In this document: positions 17,065 through 30,345 of the stretch, in pieces
How the letters are laid out: the number at the start of each line of letters is the position of its first letter
How positions within the stretch are numbered: position 1 is the stretch's first letter
Origin: Schoenoplectus triqueter
Lineage: Eukaryota > Streptophyta > Magnoliopsida > Poales > Cyperaceae
Direction of reading: 5' to 3'
DNA: 45,538 nucleotides
NCBI GenBank assembly: GCA_964058805.1
Contig: CAXKVV010000520.1
Location: 1-45,538, forward strand
The notes under the pieces: model-generated
What the model was told of the DNA's origin: nothing
Seen by the model: the letters and a program-made list of their open reading frames with translations, nothing else
Databases searched by the model: none
Program-made: the position numbers and the translations under genes

Positions 17065-18426
17065 TCAAATACAGAACTCATGTCTTTTGAGGGATAATAA
17101 GATTGTTAATGGCAAACACCTCAGGATTTGCAGTGAGAACAGCATAGATTGCTTCTGACGTGGTAGGCAATTAACAATTTGATCTATATTTTTTCTGAAA
17201 TCCAAATCTAACAAGTGATCTACTTCAACCAGCACCAGCATCTTTAACTGGATGTGTTTCCAAGCCATGTTATCTGATTTGTCATGTAATACCCAAATTA
17301 TTGATATTCCTTTCGCATCTTAATTCATAAAATTGTTACAAACAATTATGCTTCAAGGGCTTGCAACATATACTTCTCTTATTTCATGAAACTTCATTGC
17401 TTGGATTGATATATCACTATATCTTACATCGACAGTTTTTTTGTAAAATCAGGTTTGAGGGCTCACATCATATACTTGTAGAAATTGAACTTCTTATTTG
17501 TTTGACCATGTGTCTAAAAAGCATAAAAAATAAAAAATAAAAATAATTAATTGAGGCCTCTCACCATGATAAAACTTTGATAATATATTGATATATCAGA
17601 AGCCATGGTTATATTTTTTAAGAGAAAATGTTAATTGGAATACCATCTTCAGAAAAGAAATGTTTAATGGGCAAGACTAATATATGATATTGCTTGTAGC
17701 AGTTCAGTACAAACTTGTTACATATTATCATATAAGCTTGTGGTATAAATCATTCTGAACAGAAATAAAGCACTGTATACATTTGTGAAACCAAGTCTCA
17801 TTGTAATACAATTTTCTTCTATAATCGATCCATAAAATTGCTTACAAAAGAATGCTGCAACAACTAAACTAAAATATCATCGAACCATTAGAATTTCTAA
17901 ATTTAAGAAAAAGAAGATATACGCTAACAATCTTTTTGGTTGTCACCCTATATTTTCTTTATTTGTTCTTCAATCTAAAATCTGAATAAAAGTCGAAGAA
18001 ACCTCTAAACTTCAATCCGGTACCACCAACAAGCGACTGAGCACTAGATGTTGTGAAAACTTTAGCTAAATGCAAACAAATTTTGCCCTGCATATCAAAA
18101 TCTTTTAATTCTTAAATCCAAAATAATTTGATCAAACAATTATGGTAAGCTGGTAGCATTCCAGTAGTGCTAACAAAGAAGCAATTTGAATTAGAAACAC
18201 TGGATGTTGTAAGAATATCTAGTTTGCAAAACCTTATATACCAGACTCACAAATTAAGTTATTTAGAGAATAATAGCAGTACCTAAAAAAGCACTTTTGC
18301 CCCTTCCGTCAGTTGAATAGCTAGCTCTTTTGTGGGGCAGAGAACAAGAACATTTATAGGAGGTACAGAGAGATTTGCATCAAAATGTACCTCGACTTGG
18401 TTGTGATCTACTCCAGTTGCCAACAA
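17065..18426 (-). pseudogene. DEAD-box RNA helicase remnant
   Basis: Two exon-like blocks on the minus strand resemble a plant DEAD-box ATP-dependent RNA helicase. The upstream block (about 18284-18426) reads PPINVLVLCPTKELAIQL, the motif Ia region, and has an AG acceptor at its start and a GT at its end. The downstream block (17065-17268) reads VLVEVDHLLDLDFRKNID then CLPRQKQSMLFS and ends LKRHEFCI. This is the motif II/III region, with the DEAD signature decayed to VEVD and the SAT motif lost. The Q motif, the Walker A motif and the C-terminal RecA domain were not found. Order along the strand is correct, so it is a decayed fragment rather than chance similarity. It should not be active. 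Confidence 0.75.
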
Positions 18427-20212
18427 CTGAGAATCACATAATTTACATTAAAATAGTGACCCTGTTCCTTAAACATATTGTTCTCAAGCTTCCACTCCCA
18501 AACAAGCAACTGTCTCAATTTTGCACACCCAAACGGTAACCAAATTCATCTTTCATTTCTTTGAAAAAAAAATCAACCATTTGGATAGCCCAACAAATCA
18601 GCAAAATCTAAGTGGAACATGAGACTGACAAAATTTGCATAGGCGAAACTCACAAAAGGAATCAAATTAAATTTCACAAAATCCAAATGAAACAGAAGGA
18701 GAAATGGAAATGTCGAACAAAGAAAAAGCAAACAAAAACCACTATTGATACACTTTGTTGTCCTTCTCCATCTGAGCGAAGAAATCCCCTACAGATCAAG
18801 CCCAAGCCGACTGATCAGTCGTTGCGCACCAAATCAAAATTAAGGGAAATAAATCTCCATCCAGTCGAGGGAGGGAGAGAGTGAGAACGATGAAGAATCA
18901 TGTGGCCATATTCCCATGCTATATCGTTTCCCTTCGTTCTTTTTGAGAAATTAATGAAGAGAGCACCGCTTTATTTCCTCTTCCTTCTGAGAGGGATGGC
19001 GTATTTTCTTTTTAAGAGTGGAGGGTGTGAACTGTGGATGGAGAGAGATGCTAGCGTTAGGGTTCGAGTCCTCAAGAGAAAGGGAAGCATCAACGAGAAG
19101 GGTGTGAACAACGGATGGAAAGAGGCGCTGGGTTATGGTTCGAGAGAGATGGATCAGTGAAATATTAACAATCGTAAGATGAAAGAAACGACAGTTTCAA
19201 CACGCTGCCTATGGATGCAGCGCTGCAAATTGAAAAAAAAAAGCTTGATCTGACGGTCTAAAATAGCTCCGAAAATTAAAAAATAAATCTGAAACATTGT
19301 AGGATCAAGATACGTAGATACATAATGAGTACTAGATATAGAGATAGAGATTTCTTTTCTTAATAAAAATGATCAGATAATTTAGGAGGACAAAAAAAAT
19401 TCAGGGAGAAAGAAGGAAATAAATTATCGAAAAATATTATTTTTCAAAATCCAAAGAGAGAGCTGCTCCTATCTGGAATCACATGGGTCCGCCTCTGACC
19501 GCCTCATACCCTCAAAACTAGCAAAACACAAAAATCCAAACCAGATATTAAAACACCAATTGAACAGCTAACTTGCATTACATAAAACATAATCTGCAAC
19601 AAAAACCAATCATTTGTACCAAAAAGAACAAAAGAGCAAAATTTCTAAATTATAACATTGCTTTAAAAGTTGATAAATAATTTTACAATAGGTGTTATTT
19701 TCCAAATCTTACATGCATATCACTGTATCAGATTAATTGATTTGATGAATTGTTTTCTTTTTTGTTTACTATGGAAAGCATATTTAACCTATGTCATTAG
19801 GTCCCAATTGATTCTAGACACCCCTATTCAATACATATAACTTAAACTAAATTATATTATAAATATCTCATCAAATTGATTGAGCCATTAAATGAACAAA
19901 CAAATTGAAGATTTTTGGAAGTAATATAAAAAAAAACCTTGATATTGGTTATTGATTTTTTTGTGCAGAGAAGAAATAAAATAGAGATACTAGAGTATAG
20001 TTTTAGAAGAAGGTTTGAACTTTGAAGGACATGAATAAAAAGGAAGGGCTACAGTAAGTGTATTGGTTTGCATATTTAAATAGTTGTTTGACCGAGTAAC
20101 TCACCGTCCTTATTAAAAAAAAAATCATCGACTGAGATTTCATATGGGGATGTAACGATGAGGATAATTATATTATTCCTAAAAAAAATTTGCTGTTTAT
20201 GATTTGATACAG
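18427..20212. other. Intergenic region between helicase and reductase remnants
   Basis: No gene is supported. Plus-strand frames at 18612-18884 and 18900-19160 have ordinary composition, no domain and no counterpart to compare. On the minus strand an ATG at 18771 opens a short frame of nine codons only. The DNA holds A-rich runs and a purine-rich patch (about 18860-19160). Confidence 0.4.
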
Positions 20213-22671
20213 GTATCGCGGCTAGGATTTGTATGCATGGGGCTCACAGGAGCTTACAACCTGCCGGTATCCGTTGAGGTTGACATCTCCAGAATAAATT
20301 AAACACGCATTCGAGAGTGACATCACCTTGATTGACACCTCGGATTTTTATGGACCTCATACAAATGAAATTTTAGTTGGCAAGGTTAGTTCCTATTTGT
20401 TTCTTTTGGCGAGTTTAGATTCAATTTGTTTGCAGAGTCATATATAAGACTTTTGTTTCCTTATTGTTGAGAAATGTTACCTGAGCCTGGAAACGCCAAG
20501 TATTTTTTCTTCCTTTCAATCAAATAAGGCAAACCAATCAGCACAATCTCATTCAGAAAACACCCTGCATTTTTCTTAATTATTATCTAGATTCAAGAAC
20601 TTATGAAACTGTGCAATCCATTTGGTACTATGTAAACTAAATTTGATTAGCTATTCCCGATATTTACAAGAATTAAAGTATTGAACCCATAGATCCATGC
20701 AGATACCAGTTTTTCTGTTTTCTAACTGTAAAAGGCCTTTATTTATCAGGCTCTTAAGCGCACTTTCCAAGGGAAAAAAGGTACATGTCGCTACCAAATT
20801 TGGGATTTCAAGGAATTCTCCTGTAAGTTTAGACATATGTGGCAAACCAGATTACGTCCGTGCATGTTGTGAGGCAAGCCTTAAAACACTTGACATAGTG
20901 TATATTGATCTACTACCAGCACCGGATTGATACGACTATTCCGAATGAAGAAACTCTAATTTCTGTTATCTTATTGATTCCTTATTCCAGCAAATTCATT
21001 TGGTATATTTTCCTTGTCGAGTCCGAGCAATTGGTTGGACATGACCAACTATGCCCACCCCCCAACAAAAAAAAAGAAAAAAAACTTAATTTGGTGGATG
21101 AATAGGAGAATGAAGTAATATGAATCTCAAGTACCCTTTTTTTTTTTTTGAAGAAATCCTATGTTTTGTTATATCAAACATGTTAAAATACGGTAGCATA
21201 GGATAATTTCCTGTGATCAAATTTGTTATGGTTCCAATTAGAGGTACCTTGATAAGCCTTTCACAATAACAAATAAAAATATAGCAAAAAGCTTCATGAA
21301 ACAAATTAGTGTGGACTTAATCTGTTTGTGGAAAACAACAACAATGACGAGCAGAACCACAGACCAAAGTCACCAAACAAGTATAATGTAATTTACCTGT
21401 TATCTGTATTTTGGTTGTACAGAGAGCTTGGCATAGGAATAGTAGCATATAGCCCTCTTGGACGTGGATTTTTTGATGGAAGAGGGGGTTGTTGAAGAAT
21501 TACATGGAAATTCGCATCAGGTAAATTAAAAATCAGACTGCCCATTCTGGCCATCCACCTTTAATTTATATACAAATTTCGACATGGAATTATTTTACTA
21601 ATTTTTGTAATGAGACCAGTTTGTGAACTCTACATGAGGGCAACAATACAAGAACTAAATTTGAGTTATAAATAAAATATGAAAAAAAACTAAAGCAAAG
21701 AACCTCATACTATTGGTCTTGAAAGGCCAATAAAAGCCTACTGATAAAGATGCTTGCAGGCATATACAAATTTTCATTTGGAATTATTGATTTAAAGCGT
21801 AATTCATATAGTAAGCAGTTTTTACTGATTATGCGGGTTGCGCCCAATTGACAGCAATCAGAAGTTACTGACTAAAATCTCTACAAACTAATTAACATTA
21901 CTGAGTTAAAGACCATCCTTCATACTACATAGTACCAGAAAATATGTGCGCCTTCAGAACCAAAAAAGAAGGAAAATGGTGTGTATAATTTTGTAGCTTG
22001 TTCATTAGTGCATGTTGCTGGTCGGAAATAATTATTTTTTTCACACCAACTAGACAAATTACCCAAGGTTTACAAGGGGAGACTTTGAATAAGAACAAGC
22101 CTTTGTTTTTCTGGCTTGAGAACCTAGCGAAAAAGCACAAATGCACAACTGCTCAGCTAGCTTTGGCATGGGTTCTTCACCAGGGGATGATGTTGTTCCC
22201 ATTCCAGGTATACTTTGACATCTATCACAGTCCTTATCATATGTAATCAAAGGAATAATCTTGTTCTTGCTTCACTTCTCCATGGATTGGTTAATTGAAA
22301 TGGTGATATAAATTAGTGATGAAAAATTAATCAATGACAACTATCCAATTTCTATAATATCTTAAATGATACAGGACAGGCAGTTACCAATTATACCAAT
22401 AGCAACGCGATAATTAGAATAACAAGACTGACAAATTGAAACTGATTTCTGTTTGTGGGTTGTATCAGGAACAACAAAAATTATGAACTTAGATAGCAAT
22501 GTTGGTGCATTGAAAGTGAAACTCTCAGCTGAAGACATCAAAGAGTTAACTGGCCTGGTAAGTGCAGATGATGTGGCAGGTAGTAGAATGCATGGTGGAT
22601 TTGAGCAAGCAAGCTGGAAATATGCAAATACGCCACCTCTCAATCTGTCAGAACAAGATTATTACGGCTGA
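20213..22671 (+). pseudogene. Aldo-keto reductase pseudogene (plant auxin-induced/perakine-reductase-like)
   Basis: The exons resemble plant NADPH-dependent aldo-keto reductases. A (20213-20384) has LGFVCMGLTGAYN then IDTSDFYGPHTNEILVGK. B (20750-20961) has KKVHVATKFGISRNS, RACCEASLKTLDIVYIDL and YQHRIDTTIPNEET. C (about 21422-21520) has ELGIGIVAYSPLGRGFF. D (about 22053-22206) has TTAQLALAWVLHQG. E (22469-22671) starts GTTKIMNLDSNVGALKVK and ends with TGA. The tetrad Asp, Tyr, Lys and His can be found, but in different frames. Lesions: a stop/frame change in A before KHAFES; a frame change early in B; another at YIDL; one in the G-run of C; extra bases at the start of D; and a lost base after HQG. 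The exon between B and C, which should carry the IGLSEAS region, is missing. It cannot give an active enzyme. Confidence 0.88.
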
Positions 22672-22674
22672 AGA

Positions 22675-23806
22675 TGTCACACCCCAGAATAATTAAATCG
22701 GATTAGGGATGTTTAATCCCGCCACGTACGCACGACGAGACGTACGTACGAAAGGCTAAATGAATAAAATAAGATAAATCTCACAAAAATACAAAACAAT
22801 AATAATAATACAAAACAATAACAGTCCAGAATATACAGAAAAATACAACGCCAGACACCGGCGGGACTAACTCCATCGGAATGGATAGCAAAATCTCTCA
22901 AATAAAGCCCAAAGAAAGAAACAAAAAACCCGATGCCCGATAAGTCATAATCATCTACCCGCCTCACTATGCTGATGCGACGAAGCACCTCTGATATCAC
23001 GCAGGACTGTCCCTAGCACTCGCTCCAAGAAAAATCCCGAACCTGAAATACCTGGATCCCACAACCACTGTGGAAACATGAGTAATTTTATAAATTACTC
23101 AGTATAGATTTAGATCCAGCCTTAAGATTTAATTTTCTTTCCTAGACTAGACCCCAAATACCGATACTGTATTTTAAATGCATTATATTAAATATATATA
23201 AATATAATAATATTTTATGCACGTTTGAGAAAACACCTATATGAATGACGTAAAATGTCAAAGAACCCAAAATAGAAAATCTGTGGAAATAATAATATAA
23301 TATAAGGTATGAAGTACGAAAATTCAAACACCCGAAATAACTACCCAGATTGTAAATTTACTAGACTCATCCCGAGCGGGCACTATCATGGCCCAACTTA
23401 CTAACTCGGGTCTTGCCTAAGCGGGCACTATGAGGGCCCAACTTACTAACTTAGGACTTTATGTTCGCGCAGCGATAACGCCGCACAAACGACAATTCGG
23501 GCTCCCGAGGCAATAACGCCCTAGGAGAGTGAACGGCTATAAAGCATGTACTCTGGTCTGCTGAATCTGGTAATTTACCTTACAAAATAGAAGCAAATGG
23601 ATATAGTATGTATTCAGTTGCCATATCGTAAAAAGAAAAAATTACTACTCATGAATTAACAAATCGGAAACAAATGGGAACCTACACTGTACCAACTAAG
23701 GGTCAGAGGACCGCATCCCGTAAAAGTATAAAAACGAAATATAAACAAATGGGAGCCTGCACTGTACCCACTAAGGTCAGCGGACCGCATCCCGACTTTC
23801 TCTATA
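22675..23806. mobile_element. LTR-like retroelement fragment
   Basis: It begins TGTCACACCCCAGAATAA, the style of start seen in plant Ty3/gypsy LTRs, three bases after the reductase stop codon. It has internal direct repeats: GCGGGCACTAT followed by GGCCCAACTTACTAAC at about 23377 and 23423, and ACCGCATCCCG-type blocks at about 23711 and 23786. No gag-pol domain, primer-binding site or matching 3' end was seen. The repeat probably continues into 23807 onward, meaning bases 1-960 of unit 1 are its inner part. Confidence 0.45.
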
Positions 23807-26480
23807 CCAACTAAGGGCCAAAGGAGAAATCCCTTCGGACAATACTAGGATCCTAAATAAGCCGGATAAATATAATAATATAGTATCACGAAATAGATTC
23901 TAGTCTCGAATATGACCGCCCACACTAAACACTGAAGGACATGGTATCCTAATCGCTCAAATTTGGATTTAAAAATGGAATCATATTAAGAATAATAATA
24001 CAACTATAGTATTGATCAAAATAAAACACTCTGACATAGTCGAATCTGCCAAATAACGGGATCGGTGGATAACCCGGCAGGCAAAGATGCGCAGTACATA
24101 TACAGACCGGTGGGTCCCACGGGCCTATGGGTCACCGTACGTAACCACAACGGTCTGGTTATGCAAGGCAACTCATACTGGGAATTACCCGGTCCGTCTC
24201 TCAATCTCTCATGCATTTAATGCATGATTAACTACCTAACTTAATTAACAATTAGTAATAGTAATAATATTTTCCTAATAAATATAATCTACAACTTGAA
24301 TTATTTAATTCTATCTGATCCTATCTCGGGATTAGTTCCTGAATCCTACTCCTATCATGTCTACGTACAATATGACATGATATGACATGCGAATGCGGGT
24401 ATGTCTCGAATATGCTGGTCAATTTACCGGATGCATATGACAGGTCAGATTTAGCCCCTAATCATTTTTGGTCAGAAAACACCGCAATTCAGTTTTGTTT
24501 TCGGTTTGGATTCCTAATTCTAAAGAAAGAAAATCAAATCTCAGGAAAACCGTACCTGAGAATAATTTGGTTAGGTCAGAAACGTCAAATTACTAAGTTT
24601 CTGGTGGCGCATCACGATCTTGTCAGATGAGCCGTCTCATCTTGAGTGTATTCGTTTGTCGGCTCGTCAAGATATTTTTCGAAAACCTATGAAGTCAAAA
24701 ATAGATCAAATTGGCGAGTATCATATTCACATTGGGTCTAGTTTGGTCAAGGTATATCGGACCCTCAATTGAAATTATCATTATTTAAGTTCGGATTTTA
24801 AAATTATATTTATTTTGATTTAATACAATTAATTTAAATTTTATTTTGATTGATTATGCTAACTAATTATTATCACTTAATTAAATTAAATTAAATTTAT
24901 AATTAGGATAATTAATTATTTAGAAATAGAGAAATTAATTAATATATAATATTTTATATTTAATATATTTAGTATTATTCTTATTAATTTAAAAATAGAT
25001 AAGTTAATTCATGCATATATATATTATAATATTATTGTTCTTATCAATTTATAATAGAGAAATTAATTAATATATACTTTAAAATCTATATTATTATTAT
25101 ATTTTAAATTATTATTTTATAACTCTAAATTATTTATAATATAGTATTTAATTATGTTTTATTTTATTTATATTAGTATTATTTTTATAATTTAGAGATT
25201 TTATTAATAGAAGTAAAAGAAATTAAGGAAACTTAATTAAATGAAACTTAACTTTAATTTAACGTGTTTGTTTTAATTAAACTGTGTTGGTGTTTTGAGA
25301 TTAAATTTATTTCAATTAATGTAACTTATTTAATTCATTTAAATTAATTAAGTTAGCTTAATGTTATTTCTTAATTAATTTAATTATAATTAGGATAATT
25401 AACTATTTAGAATTATAGAAATTGATTAATATATAATATTATATAATTAATATTATTCTTATTAAAAATAAAGAAATTGATTATTGCATATTTATATATT
25501 TATTAATATTATTTTATTATTAAATAGAGAAATTGATTAATATATATTTTATATTATTAATTATTATTATCTCTTAGTTATTATTTATAATCACTAATTA
25601 TTTATATCATGTTCTTTAATTATATCTCATTTTATATTTTAATATTATTTTCATTAATTAGAAAATATATTATATAAAACTAGAATTAAAAATAAAAATC
25701 AAATTAAAAGAAAATAAATTCAATTAAACTTAAATTTAATTAATATTTTTATTTATTTAAACGTGTTGGTGTTTTAATGTGTTTGAGATCATAGGCTGCC
25801 TCCGAAACCACTGTATCTGTTCGGATTTTCATTATTGAGGCAGATCATGTAATCATCTCTCATATTTCACTGTAAGTATTAATTAATTATTAGTTGGGCA
25901 CGTTTTTAAATTTACGACACTTGCTAATTAATTAATTACACTATTATCCAAATTAACCTTTCGGCCCACTTAGTTAAGATCAATTTCTTTTCCGACTATT
26001 CTTATAGGTTCAATTGTACATAAATATTGAATTTTGCGCATATAACCCTCAAAAGAGTTATTACCACAAAAATTTTCAATTTGGTCCCTTAATTTATTTT
26101 TATCATCTCAATTCAGCCTTGACAACAACTATCATGACATAGTCATAAGAATGACACAATATTCCTAATTTATACAACAACCACCAAAGCATCACATATC
26201 AGCATTACACGCAAGGGAAAGGCAACACGGCAGAGAACAACAGGGCAACAGAGGGGAATCCCAAGCATAGTAAAGTACAGCCAACAACACAACTGATGCA
26301 ACAACAGCAGAACCACAAAACGTGCATCACAAGTCCAACCACTATCGGTTCAGGATAGGGTAAGAATAGAACAAGGGTCTTACTGGTACCAGCATCACAA
26401 CAAACACCAGAACAACACAAATGGCCAACACTCAGAAGCCTTTCCAAACTCGCCTCACTGGTACCCGTGGGCATACAAGT
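23807..26480. other. Unit 2 copy of bases 1-2650 (noncoding, AT-rich)
   Basis: Same content as unit 1: repeat-derived start, AT-rich tandem duplication at about 24770-25780, and CAA-rich stretch. It differs by scattered base changes and small indels (for example an extra TTAAATGAAACTTAA-type block near 25230). No gene is supported. Confidence 0.7.
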
Positions 26481-26636
26481 TAGTATCGTACGATACGAGA
26501 TACGTATCGTACGATACGGTATGAGTCATAGGGAAAGCGGTACATATCGTACCTCTGTATCGCAAGCCAATTGTATCGCTAGAATCGTTACGATACGACA
26601 GAGCGATACCTGTATCGTATCGTATCGCCATTAGTT
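26481..26636. repeat. Palindromic GTATCGTACGATAC cluster, unit 2
   Basis: Copy of 2655-2812. The two palindromes are intact, with scattered changes further in. Confidence 0.45.
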
Positions 26637-26809
26637 GCGATTCTGAAATGGAGCCTCGGGATCACAAATTCGTCTTTTCCCTCCCTATATGTGATCGCCA
26701 TTTTCGTCCCGATCACCTTTTCCCTCCTGATCGCCTTTTCCTTCACATTTTCGCGCACACAGAGGGGAGCTCGTCAATCGCCCTGATTGCTTCGCACGTC
26801 GCCGTCGCC

Positions 26810-26960
26810 GTCGGTCGCTGAGAGGAGCTCGTCGCCGTCGGTCGCTGAGAGGAGCTCGTCGCCGTCGGTCGCTGAGAGGTGCTCGTCGCCGTCGGTCGCT
26901 GAGAGGAGCTCGTCGCCGTCGCTCGCTGAGAGGAGCTCGTCGTCATCGCGCGCTGAGAAG
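26810..26960. repeat. 27-bp GC-rich minisatellite, unit 2 (5 full units plus a partial)
   Basis: Units start at 26810, 26837, 26864, 26891 and 26918, with a partial at 26945. It has one more unit than unit 1. The third unit has a T in place of A (GAGAGGTGCT), so the array changed length after the segmental duplication. Confidence 0.9.
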
Positions 26961-27203
26961 CAACAACAGCGACTGTGGTTTGTTCTTTTTTTTTTGAAAT
27001 TTTGGGTGAGACCGTGAGAGAGACTGGGTGAGACAGTGATAAAAAAATCAAATCCTAAGAATTCCACCATTTTAATTTGGAGCACATGCACTGGTGTCCG
27101 GTAGTTTCGACCTCATCCATATACACGCACACGTGTCTGTAGCTTTCTACAATTTGATTAAGCCTAATTGATATTTTTCCTCTATTTCCCAGTATACATG
27201 CAT

Positions 27204-27305
27204 ATCTGCCATTGTCACTTAACAAATAAATTTCAAAATTACAAAATTCCAGTCTCTCTTAACAACTAACACTTAACAATTAATTGTTAAGTGACAATGG
27301 CAGAT
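27204..27305. repeat. Foldback with 22-bp inverted arms, unit 2
   Basis: Copy of 3350-3451 with both arms still identical to each other. Confidence 0.8.
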
Positions 27306-27487
27306 TTGAAAATAAATAAGTATTAAGTGTTAATATATAGTATATTAGCATGTATTATGTTCTGTTAAGCTAACTAGAAAATGTAAACAGTTAAGAATTA
27401 AGACTTAAGACTTAAATATTAAGTCAATGTGAAAATTTTCACCATCTTACATATTTATTCTTTCATTTTTAGTTCAATTACAATTAA

Positions 27488-29969
27488 ATGGGAAGAAAGT
27501 AGGCACAAAAAGATGTTTGTTGGTCTTATTGTACAAGAGTAGGTGATAATAGATTGCATATAAAATGCAATTTTTGTGAAAAGGAAATGTGGGGAGGTGT
27601 GGCTCGGTTGAAACATCATTTTGCGGGAACCCGCAAAGATGTACCACCATGTGAGAAGTGTTTCGATGAGTTGAAAGAAACATATCAAAAATTATTAAAA
27701 AAGCATTTAGAAGAAGAAAAAGGTGTAGACATAGAAGTAGAAGATAGAACGAGATCAACGATGGATGGATTTGTGATCCGATCGGATAAGGGAGTTGGTG
27801 CTAAGAGAAAACTAAAGCAAATCACCATGAATGCAATGGCAAAAAGCCGAATCCCGGCATGTAGAGCGATAATGAGATGTATCTACGTAGACGGGTTGCC
27901 ATTGACTCTTGTCAAGAGCCCTTTTTTTTAAAGAAATGATCGAAGAATGCATCAAATATGGATTGGGATTGAAAATTCCATCATATCACGAAGCAAGGGT
28001 AACTTTTTTAAAATGTGAAGTAAAGGACGTGCATTCTATGTTAGAGAGATATAAAAAAGAGTGGTCTAAAACCGGTTGTACATTGATGTCCGATGGATGG
28101 ACCGATAAAAAGGGTAGGTCTATTACTAATTTTCTTGTCAATAGTCCAATGGGAACCGTTTTTCTTAAGTCGATTGATTCATCAAGTTACTTTAAAGATG
28201 CAAGTAAGTTATTTTCCTTGATTGATGGTGTGATAGACGAAATAGGTGAGGAGAATGTTGTGCAAGTAGTAACCGATAGCGCATCGGCTTATGTTAGTGC
28301 CGGTAAATTATTAATGGAAAAAAGAACGAAGTTATTTTGGAATCCATGTGCGGCACATGTCTTAGACTTGATTTTAGAGGATATTGGTAATAAACCAATT
28401 TTCAAAGATTGCATTCACAAAGCGAAACAAGTGTCCAATTATGTCTATAATCATGCTTGGGTGTTTAATTTATTCCGACAACAAACGGGACAAAGGGAAT
28501 TAAAAAGACCGGGTGTAACGAGATTTGCAACATGCTTTCTAAGCTTGGAAAGTTTTGAGAAGAATAAAATTACTTTGAAAGCAATGTTTTGTTGTAGAAA
28601 ATGGTTGGAAAATACTTTTGCGGGGACCTTGGAGGGTCAAAGGGTAATGGACATCATAATTAAAGATGGTAATTTTTGGAGACAAGTTAAGTATTGCTTG
28701 ACGGCTACGGCACCTCTCGTCAAGGTGCTTAAACTTGTCGATGGTGATGTAAAACCGGCAATGGGATATATTTATGAAGCAATGGACCGGGCTAAGGAGG
28801 AAATTGCTAAAAGCTTTGATAACAAGCTCAATAGGTATGAAAAGATTTGGAATATTATTGATCTAAGGTGGGAATTACAACTCCATCGACCACTACATGC
28901 GGCGGCATATTACCTCAATCCAAAGTAATTTTTTATCTACTATTTATATTTCATATCATGATGGTCTTCTTTAAATAGTTTATTGAAAAATATTTTTTTT
29001 AAGGTTTCATTTTAGTGAAAATTTTAATGCGGATGATGAAGTTCAAGCGGGACTAATTGAAACGATTGAAAGAATGTACCCCGATCGTGCAACACGATTT
29101 AAAATTGATACTCAACTTAAGAAGTTCAAGCGATCGGAAGGTACATTTGGGTCGGATATGGCCATCCACTCTAGAGACAAGAAACAACCCGGTATGAATT
29201 CAAATTTGATATCCATGCCTTTAAATTCAAGAATATATTTTGTTCTTTGAGTTAATCTTTTAAATTTTGAAATAGCACATTGGTGGGATATGTATGGTGT
29301 GGGCAAGGAGGTTAAGGAATTTGCAATACGTGTTTTGAGTCTTACATGTAGTGCAACGGGATGCGAACGAAATTGGAGTATTTTTTATAACATTCATACC
29401 AAGAGAAGAGCAAAATTAGAGCATGAACGGTTGAACAATATCGTTTTTGTCAAGTATAATCTAAGACTAGAAAGGAGGCAAAAGGAAAGAGAAATGAAAG
29501 GTGATCATTATAATCCAATTGAATTATCGGATATGGACTCGGATGATGAATGGATCACCGAAAAGGAAACACCCGTTCTTCAAGATGAGTCGGATATCGA
29601 AGCTCCTATTCCTTTTATTCCCGTTGCCCAAGATTATTCATGGAAGGATTTGAGTGAGTGTTTTATGGAAGAGGATGTTGGTACTAGCAAGAAAAGAAAA
29701 TGAGGTATAGATTTATTTTTATATTTAAATATTTCGTGTATCTCTATTTACAAGATAAAATAGTTTTTGGTTTGCATTTTGTTGCTAGGACCAAGAGATT
29801 TGAGACTAGACAAGGAAAAAAAATAACAATAAAGAGAAAGGAAAAGCAATTATGGTGGAAGAAGTTGAACCGGATTTAGAGGAAGAGAATGAAACCGATG
29901 AAGAAGATGAGTCTCTTAATCTTAATGATACACGAAAAGTCTTTTCTAAACTGGACCCAGCTGACTTAA
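27488..29969 (+). pseudogene. hAT transposase (BED, DUF659, dimerisation), several lesions
   Basis: The unit 2 copy of the 3634-6130 gene has the same predicted exons (27488-28924, 29004-29191, 29276-29704, 29789 onward). Its damage is different: TAG at codon 5 (27500-27502, Lys in unit 1); an inserted C at about 27921, before the T-run in the LVKS region, that shifts frame; TGA at 29701-29703 where unit 1 has CGA; one extra A in the A-run at about 29815; and a 17-bp deletion near 29930. Codon 268 is still TAT (Tyr), where unit 1 has its stop. The long central frame (27909-28928) is otherwise open. The BED finger frame could start at an internal ATG (27554) but ends at the shift. No functional transposase is expected. 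Confidence 0.9.
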
Positions 29970-30129
29970 TTACTGGATAAGTCTTTTCTAAATTTAAGCA
30001 AGAACAAAAATTCTGATTATTAAATTACCAGATTCCAGTTTAATCCAAACTAAGAGACTGATATCTTTTTTTTTGAAGTATCAAGAAGTTGCTTGCAAAA
30101 TTTCATTGATACAATAAAAAACAATTTAC

Positions 30130-30345
30130 ATGGGTGTACGATTATACCCCAATTACACCTCTCAGTTTATACAGATTATAAACGATAGAAATGAAGAAAA
30201 TGATATTGCACGGCCGTTACAATATTTGACAATTGACACCGTAGGCCTCATGTTCTATATTGGGCCTCGGCCTGAGCTGGTCTCGGATCCCAACTTACAG
30301 CGTGTTACCTCTTTCGTCAGAAATGCGATAGAAGACATAATTTAA
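30130..30345 (+). CDS. Small hypothetical ORF (71 aa), unit 2
   Basis: Same frame as 6290-6505 with no visible change. Not recognised. Too little divergence between the units to argue for selection. Confidence 0.25.
   Translation: MGVRLYPNYTSQFIQIINDRNEENDIARPLQYLTIDTVGLMFYIGPRPELVSDPNLQRVTSFVRNAIEDII

Noticed and set aside
18612..19160. Two plus-strand frames of 90 and 86 codons
   Set aside because: No domain, no splice or promoter context, and low-complexity Lys/Arg-rich composition from purine-rich DNA.
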